Assembly (NCBI RefSeq): GCF_037265215.1
Contig: NZ_CP147737.1
Coordinates: forward strand, 2,698,001 to 2,762,000
Direction of reading: 5' to 3'
Length of the DNA stretch: 64,000 nt
Origin: Xenorhabdus griffiniae
GTDB taxonomy: Bacteria; Pseudomonadota; Gammaproteobacteria; Enterobacterales; Enterobacteriaceae
The notes below the pieces were generated by a model. The model worked only from the letters and a program-made list of their open reading frames with translations, ran no database searches and was not told the DNA's origin. Position numbers and translations under genes: made by a program. Below, in pieces: positions 16,458-24,802 of the stretch. Each line of letters starts with the position of its first letter. Position 1 is the first letter of the stretch.

Positions 16458-16735
16458 CAAAGAAAACCTATTTATATTTTGCTGATACAGCTATTCAGAT
16501 GGAAAAAGAAGAAAAGTACGATCTGGCAGCCGAATATTGGGGAAAGGCAAGGTATTTAGCCACCAATTTAAAGAACCAATTATGGGCTGAATATCGCCAA
16601 GAGAATAATGAAAAAAGACATTCATTACATCATAGTCATAGCGCTGCATTAAGAAGCCAAAAAGAAAACCGGCGCATGGCCGCGGCATTAAAACGGCACA
16701 TGAAAAAACAGGTGGTGAATAATGACTGCATATGA
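16454..16735 (+). CDS. ANR-family-like regulator
   Basis: A 93-residue protein. YFADTAIQMEKEEKYDLAAE, then YWGKARYLATNLKNQLWAEY matches the conserved layout of ANR proteins (Tyr-x-A, A-x-x-x-E, A-x-x-W-x-x-A, N-x-x-W-x-E), which bind AraC-type virulence regulators such as Rns/AggR and block them. A basic tail follows. Coupled to genes on both sides. The family call is by motif; host targets are unknown. Confidence 0.65.
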   Translation: MTKKTYLYFADTAIQMEKEEKYDLAAEYWGKARYLATNLKNQLWAEYRQENNEKRHSLHHSHSAALRSQKENRRMAAALKRHMKKQVVNNDCI

Positions 16736-16910
16736 ACAGGCAAAAGAATTAGCACGGAGTTTGGAATTGAAAGGTTTGTTTCGCCGCGCTGCCAATAAAT
16801 GGGGTAATGCACTTTCATTATCTCAAGACAAAAAACAAGAACAGGAATGTATCAAAAATAATCTGCGCTGTGTTCGGAAAGCGCAAATCAAAATACAGGA
16901 GGGGTTGTAA
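16722..16910 (+). CDS. PerC-like regulator
   Basis: A 62-residue protein. AKELARSLELKGLFRRAANKW followed by a basic tail fits the PerC family pattern, in which LE-x-x-G-L-x-R-R-A-A-x-x-W is conserved. PerC proteins act as activators of virulence genes in enteric pathogens, and phage-borne copies are known. Overlaps the ANR-like gene by 14 bases and the next gene by one, so expressed in one operon. Confidence 0.65.
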   Translation: MTAYEQAKELARSLELKGLFRRAANKWGNALSLSQDKKQEQECIKNNLRCVRKAQIKIQEGL

Positions 16911-17770
16911 TGACTAAGAAAAATGAATTAGTACCAGTGTCAGCTAAAGAATTACAGATTGTTGAGTATCGCGGCCAGCGTGTTGTGACTACTGAACAGT
17001 TAGCGGCGGGTTATGGTGTTGATGTTAACAATATCAAGGTTAACTATCATCGAAATCAAGATCGCTTCATTGAAGGTAAACACTACTTTGATATCGAAGG
17101 TGATGAACTTCGAGACATGAAGAACTGGGTATCTTTAAGTAACTCAGTTGGTAAACGTGCGCGTAGTCTCAGGTTGTGGACAGAACGCGGCGCAGCGAAC
17201 CACTCCAAGATGTTAGAAACAGACCAAGCATGGAACTACTTTGACGATCTGACTGAGTTCTACTTCACTCGTCGCGACAGTATCACAACGGAAGCTGAGC
17301 TACTCAGTAATCCCGCGAAGCTACGTTCAATGCTGTCTGTGTATGCCGAAAACGTCGAGCGCCTTGAGGGTGAAAATAAAACCCTGAGTGCCACCGTGGA
17401 CAGTCTGGAAAAGCACTTTACCAAAGGCATGACCATTCCCGCTTTCTGTAAGGGTTTGAATGGTGTGAATACCACCAAAATCATGTGGTGGGCAATGGAG
17501 CGCAACTGGCTCTACAACGAACAAAAAGACCCGGAGAAAAAGCCGCGCTGGCGTGTCGCTTCATACGCCCGTGATCGCTATCTCACCGAAGACGAAAACG
17601 AAATAAAGCCTCATGGACAAGATCCCTTTATCACCCGCACCGCTGTGTTGCTGGAGAAAGGTTGCCATCGCCTGTATGCCCTGTACATGAAAGGCGAACT
17701 TCCCATGAAGAAGAGCTGGAACGGCGAATACCAACACGATAAAGCAGTTTATACACCGGAGGGCAAGTAA
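16910..17770 (+). CDS. Phage antirepressor, ORF6N + KilAC domains
   Basis: A 286-residue protein. An ORF6N domain occupies about residues 12-115 (VEYRGQRVVTTEQLAAGYGV, then LWTERGAANHSKML), and a KilAC/ANT C-terminal domain about 160-275 (FTKGMTIPAFCKGLNGVNTT, then LEKGCHRLYALYMKGELPM). Such proteins oppose the phage repressor or regulate late development. The start overlaps the PerC-like stop by one base, and the stop overlaps the next gene. Confidence 0.85.
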   Translation: MTKKNELVPVSAKELQIVEYRGQRVVTTEQLAAGYGVDVNNIKVNYHRNQDRFIEGKHYFDIEGDELRDMKNWVSLSNSVGKRARSLRLWTERGAANHSKMLETDQAWNYFDDLTEFYFTRRDSITTEAELLSNPAKLRSMLSVYAENVERLEGENKTLSATVDSLEKHFTKGMTIPAFCKGLNGVNTTKIMWWAMERNWLYNEQKDPEKKPRWRVASYARDRYLTEDENEIKPHGQDPFITRTAVLLEKGCHRLYALYMKGELPMKKSWNGEYQHDKAVYTPEGK

Positions 17771-18366
17771 TGAGCAAACACACTAAAACAGCATTTGATT
17801 ACGGCAAGTATGGCGTGATTGTCATCACTGAGGCGGCGAATACTGAAATCGTAGGTTATGTAGAGGCACTGAAATCATTAGACGCGGGTCAGTATGACCG
17901 CGATTTATTGCTGGGTTTTGATTTGGTACTAGCGATTTCTCATGGCTGGAAAGCAGGCTTTTATAAGCCCACCAGCGAACAGAGTGTGATGCTATGGCGG
18001 TGGATTGTCTCAGCCTCATTTATCCGGGAGCAAATAGACAGAAACGGCACCCGTGAGGTTGATAACGGTCAGGGCGGCACTGATACCGCCGCTATTTATA
18101 TTAATGGTGTATCCGCAATCACGGTATACCCACTAGCAGAGCGCCTGATGCTGGCAACCCATGTTGAGGGGTTCGCCTTTGAGCAGTTCGGTAACGAAGA
18201 GGGGGCGGACATAGCGGTAAAAATGTACATGGATTTCGTTAATAAGCAGCCAGAGGAAGGTAACTGGTTATCCGAGAAAGGGCGTGAGGGACTTTCTATC
18301 CTGCACGATAGCTTAATCGAAGCGGTCGAGTCTGGTGAGTTTGACTCTATGCCGATCTTTCATTGA
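17770..18366 (+). CDS. Hypothetical early phage protein
   Basis: A 198-residue soluble protein with no recognised family. It is strand- and helix-rich (DYGKYGVIVITEAANTEIVG near the start) and ends acidic. Coupled to the antirepressor by a one-base overlap. Confidence 0.6.
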   Translation: MSKHTKTAFDYGKYGVIVITEAANTEIVGYVEALKSLDAGQYDRDLLLGFDLVLAISHGWKAGFYKPTSEQSVMLWRWIVSASFIREQIDRNGTREVDNGQGGTDTAAIYINGVSAITVYPLAERLMLATHVEGFAFEQFGNEEGADIAVKMYMDFVNKQPEEGNWLSEKGREGLSILHDSLIEAVESGEFDSMPIFH

Positions 18367-18378
18367 GAGGAGGCTCAC

Positions 18379-18723
18379 ATGATAACGAAAAACTTTCGCC
18401 TCAACGCATTCGCGAATACTTACGCAGCCGCTATCTATCACGATGTAACGACCCGTAACGGCGGCGATCACTTCACGATGCAAGTTGGAAAAACAGAAAT
18501 CAATGTCGCTATTGTCGATGGAATAAAAGGCATTCGTGAACTGGTGGATAGTTACGCACTGGAAGCGCTACAGCAGAATTACCCAGCATGGGAAGTCATC
18601 GCTATTAACCTGATGGAAAAATGTGTAGTCAATGGCTGTCTGACAGGTTACGGGCGTGAAATATGGCAAAGCATGATCAATGACATGGGCGACACGCTGG
18701 CAGCCAAGGGGATGTTTCAATGA
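18379..18723 (+). CDS. Hypothetical early phage protein
   Basis: A 114-residue protein without a recognised family. AGAGGAGG stands before ATG 18379. The stop overlaps the next start by four bases, so it belongs to the same operon. Confidence 0.6.
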   Translation: MITKNFRLNAFANTYAAAIYHDVTTRNGGDHFTMQVGKTEINVAIVDGIKGIRELVDSYALEALQQNYPAWEVIAINLMEKCVVNGCLTGYGREIWQSMINDMGDTLAAKGMFQ

Positions 18724-18944
18724 AAATCAAGTATCAGGACAAAGGCAGCACAGCGCAAATCATTATTGCCAGTTTTATTACTGAACGCCGCAAGCACCAT
18801 CGTTGCGTTGATGCTGCCCTGTTAGCTACGCCTGTTCGTGCGTTTTCTGTTGGCTTCCTTTTCAGAAAGACCACGATCACAGGTAAAGCAAACCACATGA
18901 TGCGTGCTTACAAAATCATTTGCAAGGAGGCAGGTCGTGACTAA
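18720..18944 (+). CDS. Small basic early phage protein
   Basis: A 74-residue basic protein (SFITERRKHHRCVDAALLAT). It resembles short lambdoid early proteins but is not firmly identifiable. Starts in a four-base overlap with the gene before it, and overlaps the GTG start of the gene after it. Confidence 0.55.
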   Translation: MKIKYQDKGSTAQIIIASFITERRKHHRCVDAALLATPVRAFSVGFLFRKTTITGKANHMMRAYKIICKEAGRD

Positions 18945-19155
18945 GGAACACCGCCAGATGGTGGACATTAACGACGAACTGGTCAGAACGGTAGTCTACA
19001 TCGACGACGGCAGGGATCACACCAAGCGGCATACCCACCGCATGAGACGTAACCAACATATTCACGAGGGCATTTGCCCTCCTCTGCCACCCGCACCCAA
19101 AGTGGCAGACGTGAAGATAACGCCGAAGAAAAACAAAAGGGGGAAGAGAAAATAA
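18937..19155 (+). CDS. Small basic early phage protein
   Basis: A 72-residue protein from GTG 18937, which has AGGAGG upstream; the frame opens at 18904 with a worse site. VVYIDDGRDHTKRHTHRM is followed by a Lys/Pro-rich tail. The motif DDGxDHT is shared with the protein at 25630-26061 in the other prophage. Function unknown. Confidence 0.5.
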   Translation: MTKEHRQMVDINDELVRTVVYIDDGRDHTKRHTHRMRRNQHIHEGICPPLPPAPKVADVKITPKKNKRGKRK

Positions 19156-19742
19156 TGAAAAGCAAATTATTACCTGTGGTTGTTGGTGTCGAGATTCCTC
19201 TTGATGAGTTCGGGCGCTACAACCTGAATACATTACATAAGGCCAGTGGCGAGAACGAAAATAAAGCACCTAACCAATGGTTGAGAACCAAGTACGCAAA
19301 AGAGCTTATCGCAGAACTGGAAGCTAAGTTATTGAAAAACAATCAGACGGCATATTTGCAGTCTGGTCAAAAAGCAGTCGATATAAATAATGGTGGCTCT
19401 TCACCGGGCACTTACGCACATGAGCTGATAGCCGTCTCTTATGCAGGGTGGATTCGACCGGATTTTCAGCTTGACGTGAACCAGGCATTTATCGATTTCA
19501 AATCGGGAAAATCAAACATCGGGATTAATGCCCTGCCGTCTCTCGATCACATGGTTGGAAGATTTGATGAGTTACGCCACCAGCTCGCACGGGATGAAAG
19601 GAACGAAGCTGAGTTACTTTCTGTGTGCAGCCAAATCATGAACGCACGAAAAAAGACCAAAGGGAAGCGCCAGAAAATGATTAGCGCACTGGAAGAAGCG
19701 GGCCAAATGGCTATCGACCTAGATAACGGAGAAGAACAATGA
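19155..19742 (+). CDS. KilA-N domain protein
   Basis: A 195-residue protein from ATG 19155, inside the stop of the gene before it. The KilA-N domain occupies the first two-thirds: VEIPLDEFGRYNLNTLHKAS, NQWLRTKYAKELIAELEAKL, GTYAHELIAVSYAGWIRPDF and LDVNQAFIDFKSG. It is a paralogue of the protein at 24803-25564 in the neighbouring prophage, but lacks that protein's C-terminal KilAC domain. Probable early regulator of phage development. Confidence 0.8.
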   Translation: MKSKLLPVVVGVEIPLDEFGRYNLNTLHKASGENENKAPNQWLRTKYAKELIAELEAKLLKNNQTAYLQSGQKAVDINNGGSSPGTYAHELIAVSYAGWIRPDFQLDVNQAFIDFKSGKSNIGINALPSLDHMVGRFDELRHQLARDERNEAELLSVCSQIMNARKKTKGKRQKMISALEEAGQMAIDLDNGEEQ

Positions 19743-20077
19743 TCAGCATCGATAACGCACAGAATGAAATGGGTTTATCCGGTCACATTGACGACGGACG
19801 CGAGTGGGCAGATTGGCTGTTGAAGAAGGCGGATGAAAGTAAGAAAGCCCAAGGAGGGATCCCTTGGGTCAGCGTTCAGGACAGAATGCCAGAAGATGAT
19901 AACGGATGGAGATGGACTCGCCCCTGTCTCGTTTATGTTTCTTTTGGTTCCATGTCCAGGGGAGGCTATGACTATTGGGATACCGAAACGAAACAATGGG
20001 AAGAACACGAAAATCATGAAGTCACACACTGGTGCTATATGGATGATGTTCCCGCTCCGGTAACAGAGGAGAACTGA
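19739..20077 (+). CDS. DUF551 domain protein
   Basis: A 112-residue protein. IPWVSVQDRMPEDDNGW, YDYWDTETKQWEEHENHEVT and THWCYMDDVP match the DUF551 pattern common in phage early operons; function unknown. Start overlaps the preceding stop by four bases. Confidence 0.75.
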   Translation: MISIDNAQNEMGLSGHIDDGREWADWLLKKADESKKAQGGIPWVSVQDRMPEDDNGWRWTRPCLVYVSFGSMSRGGYDYWDTETKQWEEHENHEVTHWCYMDDVPAPVTEEN

Positions 20078-20078
20078 C

Positions 20079-20447
20079 ATGAAAATCAAAACGAGTGAGC
20101 TGACAGGTAAGGCGTTGGATTGGGCTGTATGTTTGGCTATTGACGGTACTGTCAACGAAGGTAATACAGAGGTTGTAGCACCTAACAGCGGGTATTACTT
20201 GCTAAGTAATGGGCGCGGGAATTTCACCCCGTCTTCTGACTGGTCTATTTGTGGGCAGTTGATTGAGGCGTTCAAAATTAAATCACAACACAGTGTGCAT
20301 ATTTGGTATGCAAGCTGCAAAAGAGGAATGCTAGCTTTAGGCAGAACACCACAAATCGCCATATGCCGCGCTGTCGTCGCTGCTCAGTTAGGCGACGAGG
20401 TTGAGATACCGGATGAGCTGATGGAGGAAAACAATCATGACCAATAA
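20079..20447 (+). CDS. NinX/DUF2591-like protein
   Basis: A 122-residue protein. MKIKTSELTGKALDWAVCLA and PSSDWSICGQLIEA match the NinX/DUF2591 family of lambdoid phages, as does ICRAVVAAQLGDEVEIPDEL near the C-terminus. Role unknown. One base after the DUF551 stop. Confidence 0.8.
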   Translation: MKIKTSELTGKALDWAVCLAIDGTVNEGNTEVVAPNSGYYLLSNGRGNFTPSSDWSICGQLIEAFKIKSQHSVHIWYASCKRGMLALGRTPQIAICRAVVAAQLGDEVEIPDELMEENNHDQ

Positions 20448-20754
20448 CTCATTCCACCTCACCCAAATCATCGCCTCAGTCTGGGGCGATCCGGCTGATA
20501 TCACCGATGCAGTATGGCAAGCAGGATACCGTAAGCCAGAACGAGGAGAAAAGGAAATCGCTGAACTGATTATTGACATCATGAACGGGGTGCCCGATGA
20601 GGTGCCCTACTCTGAAAGACCAAGGAATTTGGACGATATCCTCACTACGGAGCTGTATACCATCATTTTTGAAGGGACACTTAGTGTTATGGCAACACCT
20701 GCAATGGTAGCAACGATGATTTTGTGGAACGGGTATCAAAAAGGAGTTGAGTGA
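20437..20754 (+). CDS. Hypothetical early phage protein
   Basis: A 105-residue acidic protein with no recognised family. Its text (SVWGDPADITDAVWQAGYRK, then EIAELIIDIMNG) is mostly helical. It starts 11 bases inside the previous gene and overlaps the excisionase start by one base. Confidence 0.55.
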   Translation: MTNNSFHLTQIIASVWGDPADITDAVWQAGYRKPERGEKEIAELIIDIMNGVPDEVPYSERPRNLDDILTTELYTIIFEGTLSVMATPAMVATMILWNGYQKGVE

Positions 20755-20948
20755 TGGCAGAGCACCCCTATTTCAAAACCTCGGAACTGGCAACGCGATA
20801 TGGTGTAAAACCACACACAATAAGGTTATGGTGCGGCAATGGGAAGCAAAAACGAGAAGGCTTCCCAAAGCCCAGGTTTAAATCTGATCAGCTTAACTTT
20901 CTACGGCAGGACATTTTTGATTGGAAGACGGGAAACAATTTTAGTTAG
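20754..20948 (+). CDS. Excisionase-like small DNA-binding protein
   Basis: A 64-residue winged-helix protein. YFKTSELATRYGVKPHTIRLWC is a MerR-type or AlpA-like helix-turn-helix, and DFDWK-like text closes the fold. It lies end-to-end with the integrase gene on the opposite strand, overlapping by 48 bases, as expected of a prophage recombination directionality factor. Confidence 0.7.
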   Translation: MAEHPYFKTSELATRYGVKPHTIRLWCGNGKQKREGFPKPRFKSDQLNFLRQDIFDWKTGNNFS

Positions 20949-22157
20949 TTTTTCCCACCAGCGCTCGTATGCCTCTCTCTGCTCATTCAGGTAGGTGTGC
21001 TTATCGTACACCTGCCACACGCCCGGTAATTTATGTCCAATCATAATTTCGGCCACGTGGGGCGGGGTTAATTCAGACACTCCTGTGCGCATGGTTCGGC
21101 GCAGGTCGTGGATTGACCAAGGAATATAGGAATCGTCAAAATATTCAGCCATTTTTTTATTGAGAGTCAAAACTATGTAAGAATAACTTCTCTTTGTAAA
21201 TGGCTCTCCACGGCGCACAGTAAATAGGTATTCACTTCCATAATTCAATGTTTTTGCTTGTTCAATTAACTCATAAGCCGATGGAGTAATTGGCCTAATA
21301 ATGGGTTTTTTAGATCTTCTGCCTGTCTTGTGATTTTTAGGAGGAACAACCCAAACATCTTTTTCATAATCAAAATCGCTAACTTTAGCTTTCAGTAATT
21401 CACCAATGCGACACCCAAATAACAAGCACAATTTTATTATTAGAGCATTGCGTGGATTATATTTAGGGGCATCGATAAGTCGGAAAAGTACTGTTAACTC
21501 TTCTTCGCTTAATGTTCTTTCGCCAATTTCAGAATCGAGATCATCAATATTATCACTCATATTTTTGTTACTTACATCACTTCTTTCTACATCAGATAAT
21601 GGAGTGAGATTGGTTATCCCTCGCCGAACAGCCCACTTATGCGCTTTCTTGGAGTACGTTAATATGCGGTTACCAATTGATGGAACTTCTTTGACAACGC
21701 CTTCAATTAAGGAAAGCCAAACATGAAGCGTTACCTCATCATGGGGCAACTTACCAATTTTAGGGAAAACATGAATCTCAAAAGAACGCAAAATCTCATC
21801 GGCTTTCACCTTCGAGCCTTGCATCGTTGTTTTCCACCAATCCCGTATAAGACTTTCAACGGTTACAGCGCTTAGTGCGGACTCCTTGCGAACACGCTTA
21901 ACTATTTTAGGGTTGCGGTATTGCTCCAGCTCCCCACGGTAAAAAGTTACAGCGTCACGAGCATCTTTTAAACCAGTCGCAGGATAGGTTCCTATGTCGA
22001 TTCGATCCCCTTTGCCATTCCAGCGATATCTAAACTGGAAGACAATTTTCCCTTTAGGGGTGACACGAGCGGATAAGCCATCCCTATCGGATTTGGTAAT
22101 CATTTTTTCTTGGGGTTTGCCATTGATGGAACGCAGCCATGAATCAGTAATCGCCAT
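20901..22157 (-). CDS. P4-type tyrosine integrase
   Basis: A 418-residue site-specific recombinase. The N-terminal DUF4102-type domain (ARVTPKGKIVFQFRYRWNGK) precedes an arm-binding helical domain and the catalytic domain, with Arg in FGCRIGELL, HDLRR (His and Arg), IGHKLPG (His), and Tyr in YDKHTYL. It catalyses insertion and excision of prophage 1. It transcribes away from a 200-base AT-rich spacer likely to hold the attachment site, and overlaps the convergent excisionase gene by 48 bases. Confidence 0.92.
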   Translation of the reverse strand: MAITDSWLRSINGKPQEKMITKSDRDGLSARVTPKGKIVFQFRYRWNGKGDRIDIGTYPATGLKDARDAVTFYRGELEQYRNPKIVKRVRKESALSAVTVESLIRDWWKTTMQGSKVKADEILRSFEIHVFPKIGKLPHDEVTLHVWLSLIEGVVKEVPSIGNRILTYSKKAHKWAVRRGITNLTPLSDVERSDVSNKNMSDNIDDLDSEIGERTLSEEELTVLFRLIDAPKYNPRNALIIKLCLLFGCRIGELLKAKVSDFDYEKDVWVVPPKNHKTGRRSKKPIIRPITPSAYELIEQAKTLNYGSEYLFTVRRGEPFTKRSYSYIVLTLNKKMAEYFDDSYIPWSIHDLRRTMRTGVSELTPPHVAEIMIGHKLPGVWQVYDKHTYLNEQREAYERWWEKLTKIVSRLPIKNVLP

Positions 22158-22365
22158 ATCACTTTCCTCAAAAAAATAATACAGCTTTTAATGTAGTTTA
22201 TGTACGCACTCGTGTACATTTTTTTCATGACACTAAGTGAATATATGTGACTATTAATGATTATGTAAAACAATAAATAAAAAAATTATAATTAAAATCA
22301 TGATGTTAATTAAAAATCATGATTGTGTGTGACTGTTAATGATAAGGTATGACTAAGTAAATACA

Positions 22366-22455
22366 TTTCACTTTGAAATGCAGGTAGTCTCTGGCCGCTG
22401 GGGTAGCCGGTTTCAGCGTGTCGTCGGAAATTTTGATAAAACTATGCTGCGCCAT
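22366..22455 (-). pseudogene. 5' fragment of a DUF1367-family phage gene
   Basis: Minus-strand ATG 22455 encodes about 30 residues (MAQHSFIKISDDTL..., then RDYLHFKVK) that match the start of the DUF1367/YfdN family, after which the frame runs into unrelated AT-rich sequence and stops. Family proteins are far longer, so only the N-terminus remains. The break coincides with the DNA upstream of the integrase, consistent with insertion of prophage 1 into a gene of prophage 2. The adjacent DNA (22158-22365) carries GTGACTRTTAATGAT repeats but no clear gene. Confidence 0.6.
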
Positions 22456-22548
22456 TCTTGATCCTTTGAGGTCATGGCACAACAGCTTCGGTTTAGGTTC
22501 GGGTGTTCAGGCCGATGGAATAATTTTAGCGGGTTACAATCCGTTATG

Positions 22549-22830
22549 CTACCGACATTTCTGCAAGCGGGACGTATCCAGATTTTGCTTAATATGCCAG
22601 ATATCATAGGCATTCTGCATTCCCAGCCACACATGCGGGGCACTGCCGATAACCACAGAAAGACGAACCGCCATTTCTGGGGAAACATGCGACTGACAGC
22701 TAATCAGCCGTTGTACCGTAGAAGGGGCAACCTCCAGTGCCTTCGCTAATGCCCTGGCACTCATGTTTAAGGTTTCCATCGTTTCTTTGATTAGCTCGCC
22801 CGGATGGGGCGGATTATACATCGTACTCAT
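22549..22830 (-). CDS. HigA-family antitoxin, no toxin partner seen
   Basis: A 93-residue protein opening MSTMYNPPHPGELIKETME, the usual HigA start, followed by the helix-turn-helix LNMSARALAKALEVAPSTVQ and ending WLGMQNAYDIWHIKQNLD. HigA binds HigB and represses the operon. No HigB-like gene is seen directly upstream, so it is orphan or has lost its partner at the prophage junction. Confidence 0.75.
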   Translation of the reverse strand: MSTMYNPPHPGELIKETMETLNMSARALAKALEVAPSTVQRLISCQSHVSPEMAVRLSVVIGSAPHVWLGMQNAYDIWHIKQNLDTSRLQKCR

Positions 22831-22880
22831 CAGTGATGATCCTCAAGAATCAACAAACCATGTGTCTACTACGAGTAAAA

Positions 22881-23456
22881 CTAAATAATAAACTTGTAAG
22901 CATCCAGCGCCTTGACCGTCATTGGTAACCCTTGTTTTAGCAACATATCTAAGAATTCACTTGTCGACATCGGTGGATTTTTTAGTGCTATGCGTTGTTG
23001 TCTGACAGCTTCCAGCGCAATGGCGTGATTTAAGTCAAAAAGGTCTGAAATAAATTCGTCCGGATGAAGTGCTTCGACATTGAATTCCTTTAAAATATCG
23101 GCAGGAAAATCTTTCAGGTTCATAGTAACGATGACTTCTGCATTTGCACATATGGCCGTTGCCAATACATGGCGATCGTCTTTATCAGGGAGTCTTAATC
23201 CTTCAATTAATGACTCAAAACCTGTGACATTGGCATCTGGCAAGGCTTTATTCATTAGCGCTGTTGTGTGTTCCAGCATTTCAGGCTTGATATCAGGGCG
23301 CTGTTTCAGTAAATTTCTCTTCCATTCTCCCTGAATAGTGGCTGACCATTTTGGTTGATACAGGCCAGCCAGACCTAAATGCATCAGTAAGTCACGCAAT
23401 CTTGCCGGATACAGAACACAGGCATCAAGTACCACAGGATAAGGAGAATATTTCAT
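22881..23456 (-). CDS. PIN-domain type II toxin
   Basis: A 191-residue PIN-domain ribonuclease-like protein. Acidic residues appear in order: VVLDACVLYPARL (Asp11), IQGEWKRNLL, LPDKDDRHVLATAI and TMNLKDFP, the PIN layout. PIN toxins (VapC-like) cleave RNA. The stop of the upstream antitoxin gene lies three bases before the start. The C-terminus (PPMSTSEFLDMLLKQGLP) is an additional helical region. Confidence 0.75.
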   Translation of the reverse strand: MKYSPYPVVLDACVLYPARLRDLLMHLGLAGLYQPKWSATIQGEWKRNLLKQRPDIKPEMLEHTTALMNKALPDANVTGFESLIEGLRLPDKDDRHVLATAICANAEVIVTMNLKDFPADILKEFNVEALHPDEFISDLFDLNHAIALEAVRQQRIALKNPPMSTSEFLDMLLKQGLPMTVKALDAYKFII

Positions 23457-23459
23457 CCT

Positions 23460-23924
23460 TTAATAACCTAGTTCAAGTTTTTGTGCCTGAGCTGCAAGTT
23501 CTTGCATCGCAGCCAAACTGTCAGCATCACGTTGCTTTTTGTATTTCATCAAATCAGAAAATAACACTCGACGATGTCTTCCCGTTTTATGGTGAGGTAA
23601 TTTCCCTTCTTCCAATAGCTTCACCAAATGAGGGCGAGATACATTCAGTATATTTGCCGCTTCTTGTGTCGTCAGTTCAGCGTGCACCGGTACAATTTGC
23701 ACAGCATTACCTACTGCTAATTCACCCAGTATATTCATCAACATGGTTAATGCTGAGGTCGGTAATTCAATTGAGTGAAATGTGTTATCTGCACCTTTGA
23801 TAGTGATCTGTTGAGTTTCTAATTGGGTGGAAAGAAACGCAGCCAGCTCTCGTTGGCTGCGCATTGCGATTTCAATCTCATGCTTTGCCGGAAGATTCAA
23901 GCCGGCTAAGGTTGCATTACTCAT
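23460..23924 (-). CDS. HTH antitoxin partner of the PIN toxin
   Basis: A 154-residue protein. A C-terminal excisionase-type helix-turn-helix (LTTQEAANILNVSRPHLVKLLEEGKLPHH spans about 85-113) is followed by a basic tail. Its stop is three bases from the PIN gene start, and its promoter faces a 100-base AT-rich spacer. The order antitoxin-toxin is that of a type II toxin-antitoxin module. Confidence 0.7.
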   Translation of the reverse strand: MSNATLAGLNLPAKHEIEIAMRSQRELAAFLSTQLETQQITIKGADNTFHSIELPTSALTMLMNILGELAVGNAVQIVPVHAELTTQEAANILNVSRPHLVKLLEEGKLPHHKTGRHRRVLFSDLMKYKKQRDADSLAAMQELAAQAQKLELGY

Positions 23925-24029
23925 ATGTGTATACCTGGTATGTTAGTCATTATAACGAGTGTAATCGAAACAAACGAAAATCGCAATAAACGAAACAGAT
24001 AACCGCGTCTTGTACCCATTAACAACTCT

Positions 24030-24368
24030 TTATAGTGTTAATTTCAGTTCATGCCAGCCCAATGTATTCCAACACGCGGCTTCACCCGAAAAACAGCATT
24101 CAGCCACCGGTAAAGACTCACCACATTTTCCACAGCATTGTTCCTGTAGCTCGGCCACCTGCTGTTTTAATGAACGGTCATCCATTCGAATTAACATCGT
24201 GAGGTATTCATTGACGTCGTAAGGCTCCCTGCCCGGTCTGCGCAGTGCACAATTGCGCTTCAGCATCGCCAATTCCTGATTATCAAGGAGCAATTCTATT
24301 TTGGTAACGCCAGCCTCCTGCTGGCGCTGACGTTGGGCGGCTTTACGTTCTGCGGGGGATTTAGCCAT
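24030..24368 (-). CDS. Phage protein with C-terminal zinc-like Cys cluster
   Basis: A 112-residue protein. The first part is basic (AERKAAQRQRQQEAGVTKIE) and the C-terminus carries four or five Cys, including CCGKCGESLPVAECCF, likely to bind zinc. ATG 24368 is chosen because the frame upstream overlaps the preceding gene; the overlap is eight bases. No family recognised. Confidence 0.55.
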   Translation of the reverse strand: MAKSPAERKAAQRQRQQEAGVTKIELLLDNQELAMLKRNCALRRPGREPYDVNEYLTMLIRMDDRSLKQQVAELQEQCCGKCGESLPVAECCFSGEAACWNTLGWHELKLTL

Positions 24369-24606
24369 GATTGGATTTCCTGAGCTTATAAACCGAATTG
24401 CGGGTACGGATAAAGCCATCAGCATTAAAGGAATGAATATTCTTAACCAATGACGTAATGATTTCAGTGCCATCAGACCAGCGTTGATTAACATCATGGT
24501 AAATGCGCCCACTTGCCCGAAGATCAGCGTTACCGTAGAGAATAAACCCTGTCAGCTCGATTTCCGCCGTGTATACCTTGCTTTCCGTGTTTAATTGCTT
24601 ATCCAT
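24361..24606 (-). CDS. Hypothetical phage protein
   Basis: An 81-residue protein with strand-rich text (YTAEIELTGFILYGNADLRA). Not recognised. It sits in a row of minus-strand prophage 2 genes, two bases after the membrane-protein gene. Confidence 0.5.
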   Translation of the reverse strand: MDKQLNTESKVYTAEIELTGFILYGNADLRASGRIYHDVNQRWSDGTEIITSLVKNIHSFNADGFIRTRNSVYKLRKSNHG

Positions 24607-24608
24607 CG

Positions 24609-24788
24609 TTATTCTCCCAGCCAGTCGTAAACAAACCGGATCAACGCCATCACCGGCAGTGAAACCGGAAAGGTCAGCAGCAGGAACAAGGCGAGCATAT
24701 GGAGCCAGAATTCTTCATCGGTCAGAATTTCCCAGTAACCGATCACTTCGTCTTTTAGGTAATGCAAAAAGTTGTTTGATGTTTTCAT
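24609..24788 (-). CDS. Small phage membrane protein
   Basis: A 59-residue protein with one long hydrophobic segment (LHMLALFLLLTFPVSLPVMA) after a charged N-terminus. ATG 24788 is preceded by GAGGCAAGACCA, the shared prophage 2 start element. The frame extends upstream, but without a better site. Function unknown. Confidence 0.55.
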   Translation of the reverse strand: MKTSNNFLHYLKDEVIGYWEILTDEEFWLHMLALFLLLTFPVSLPVMALIRFVYDWLGE

Positions 24789-24802
24789 TGGTCTTGCCTC
24801 TC

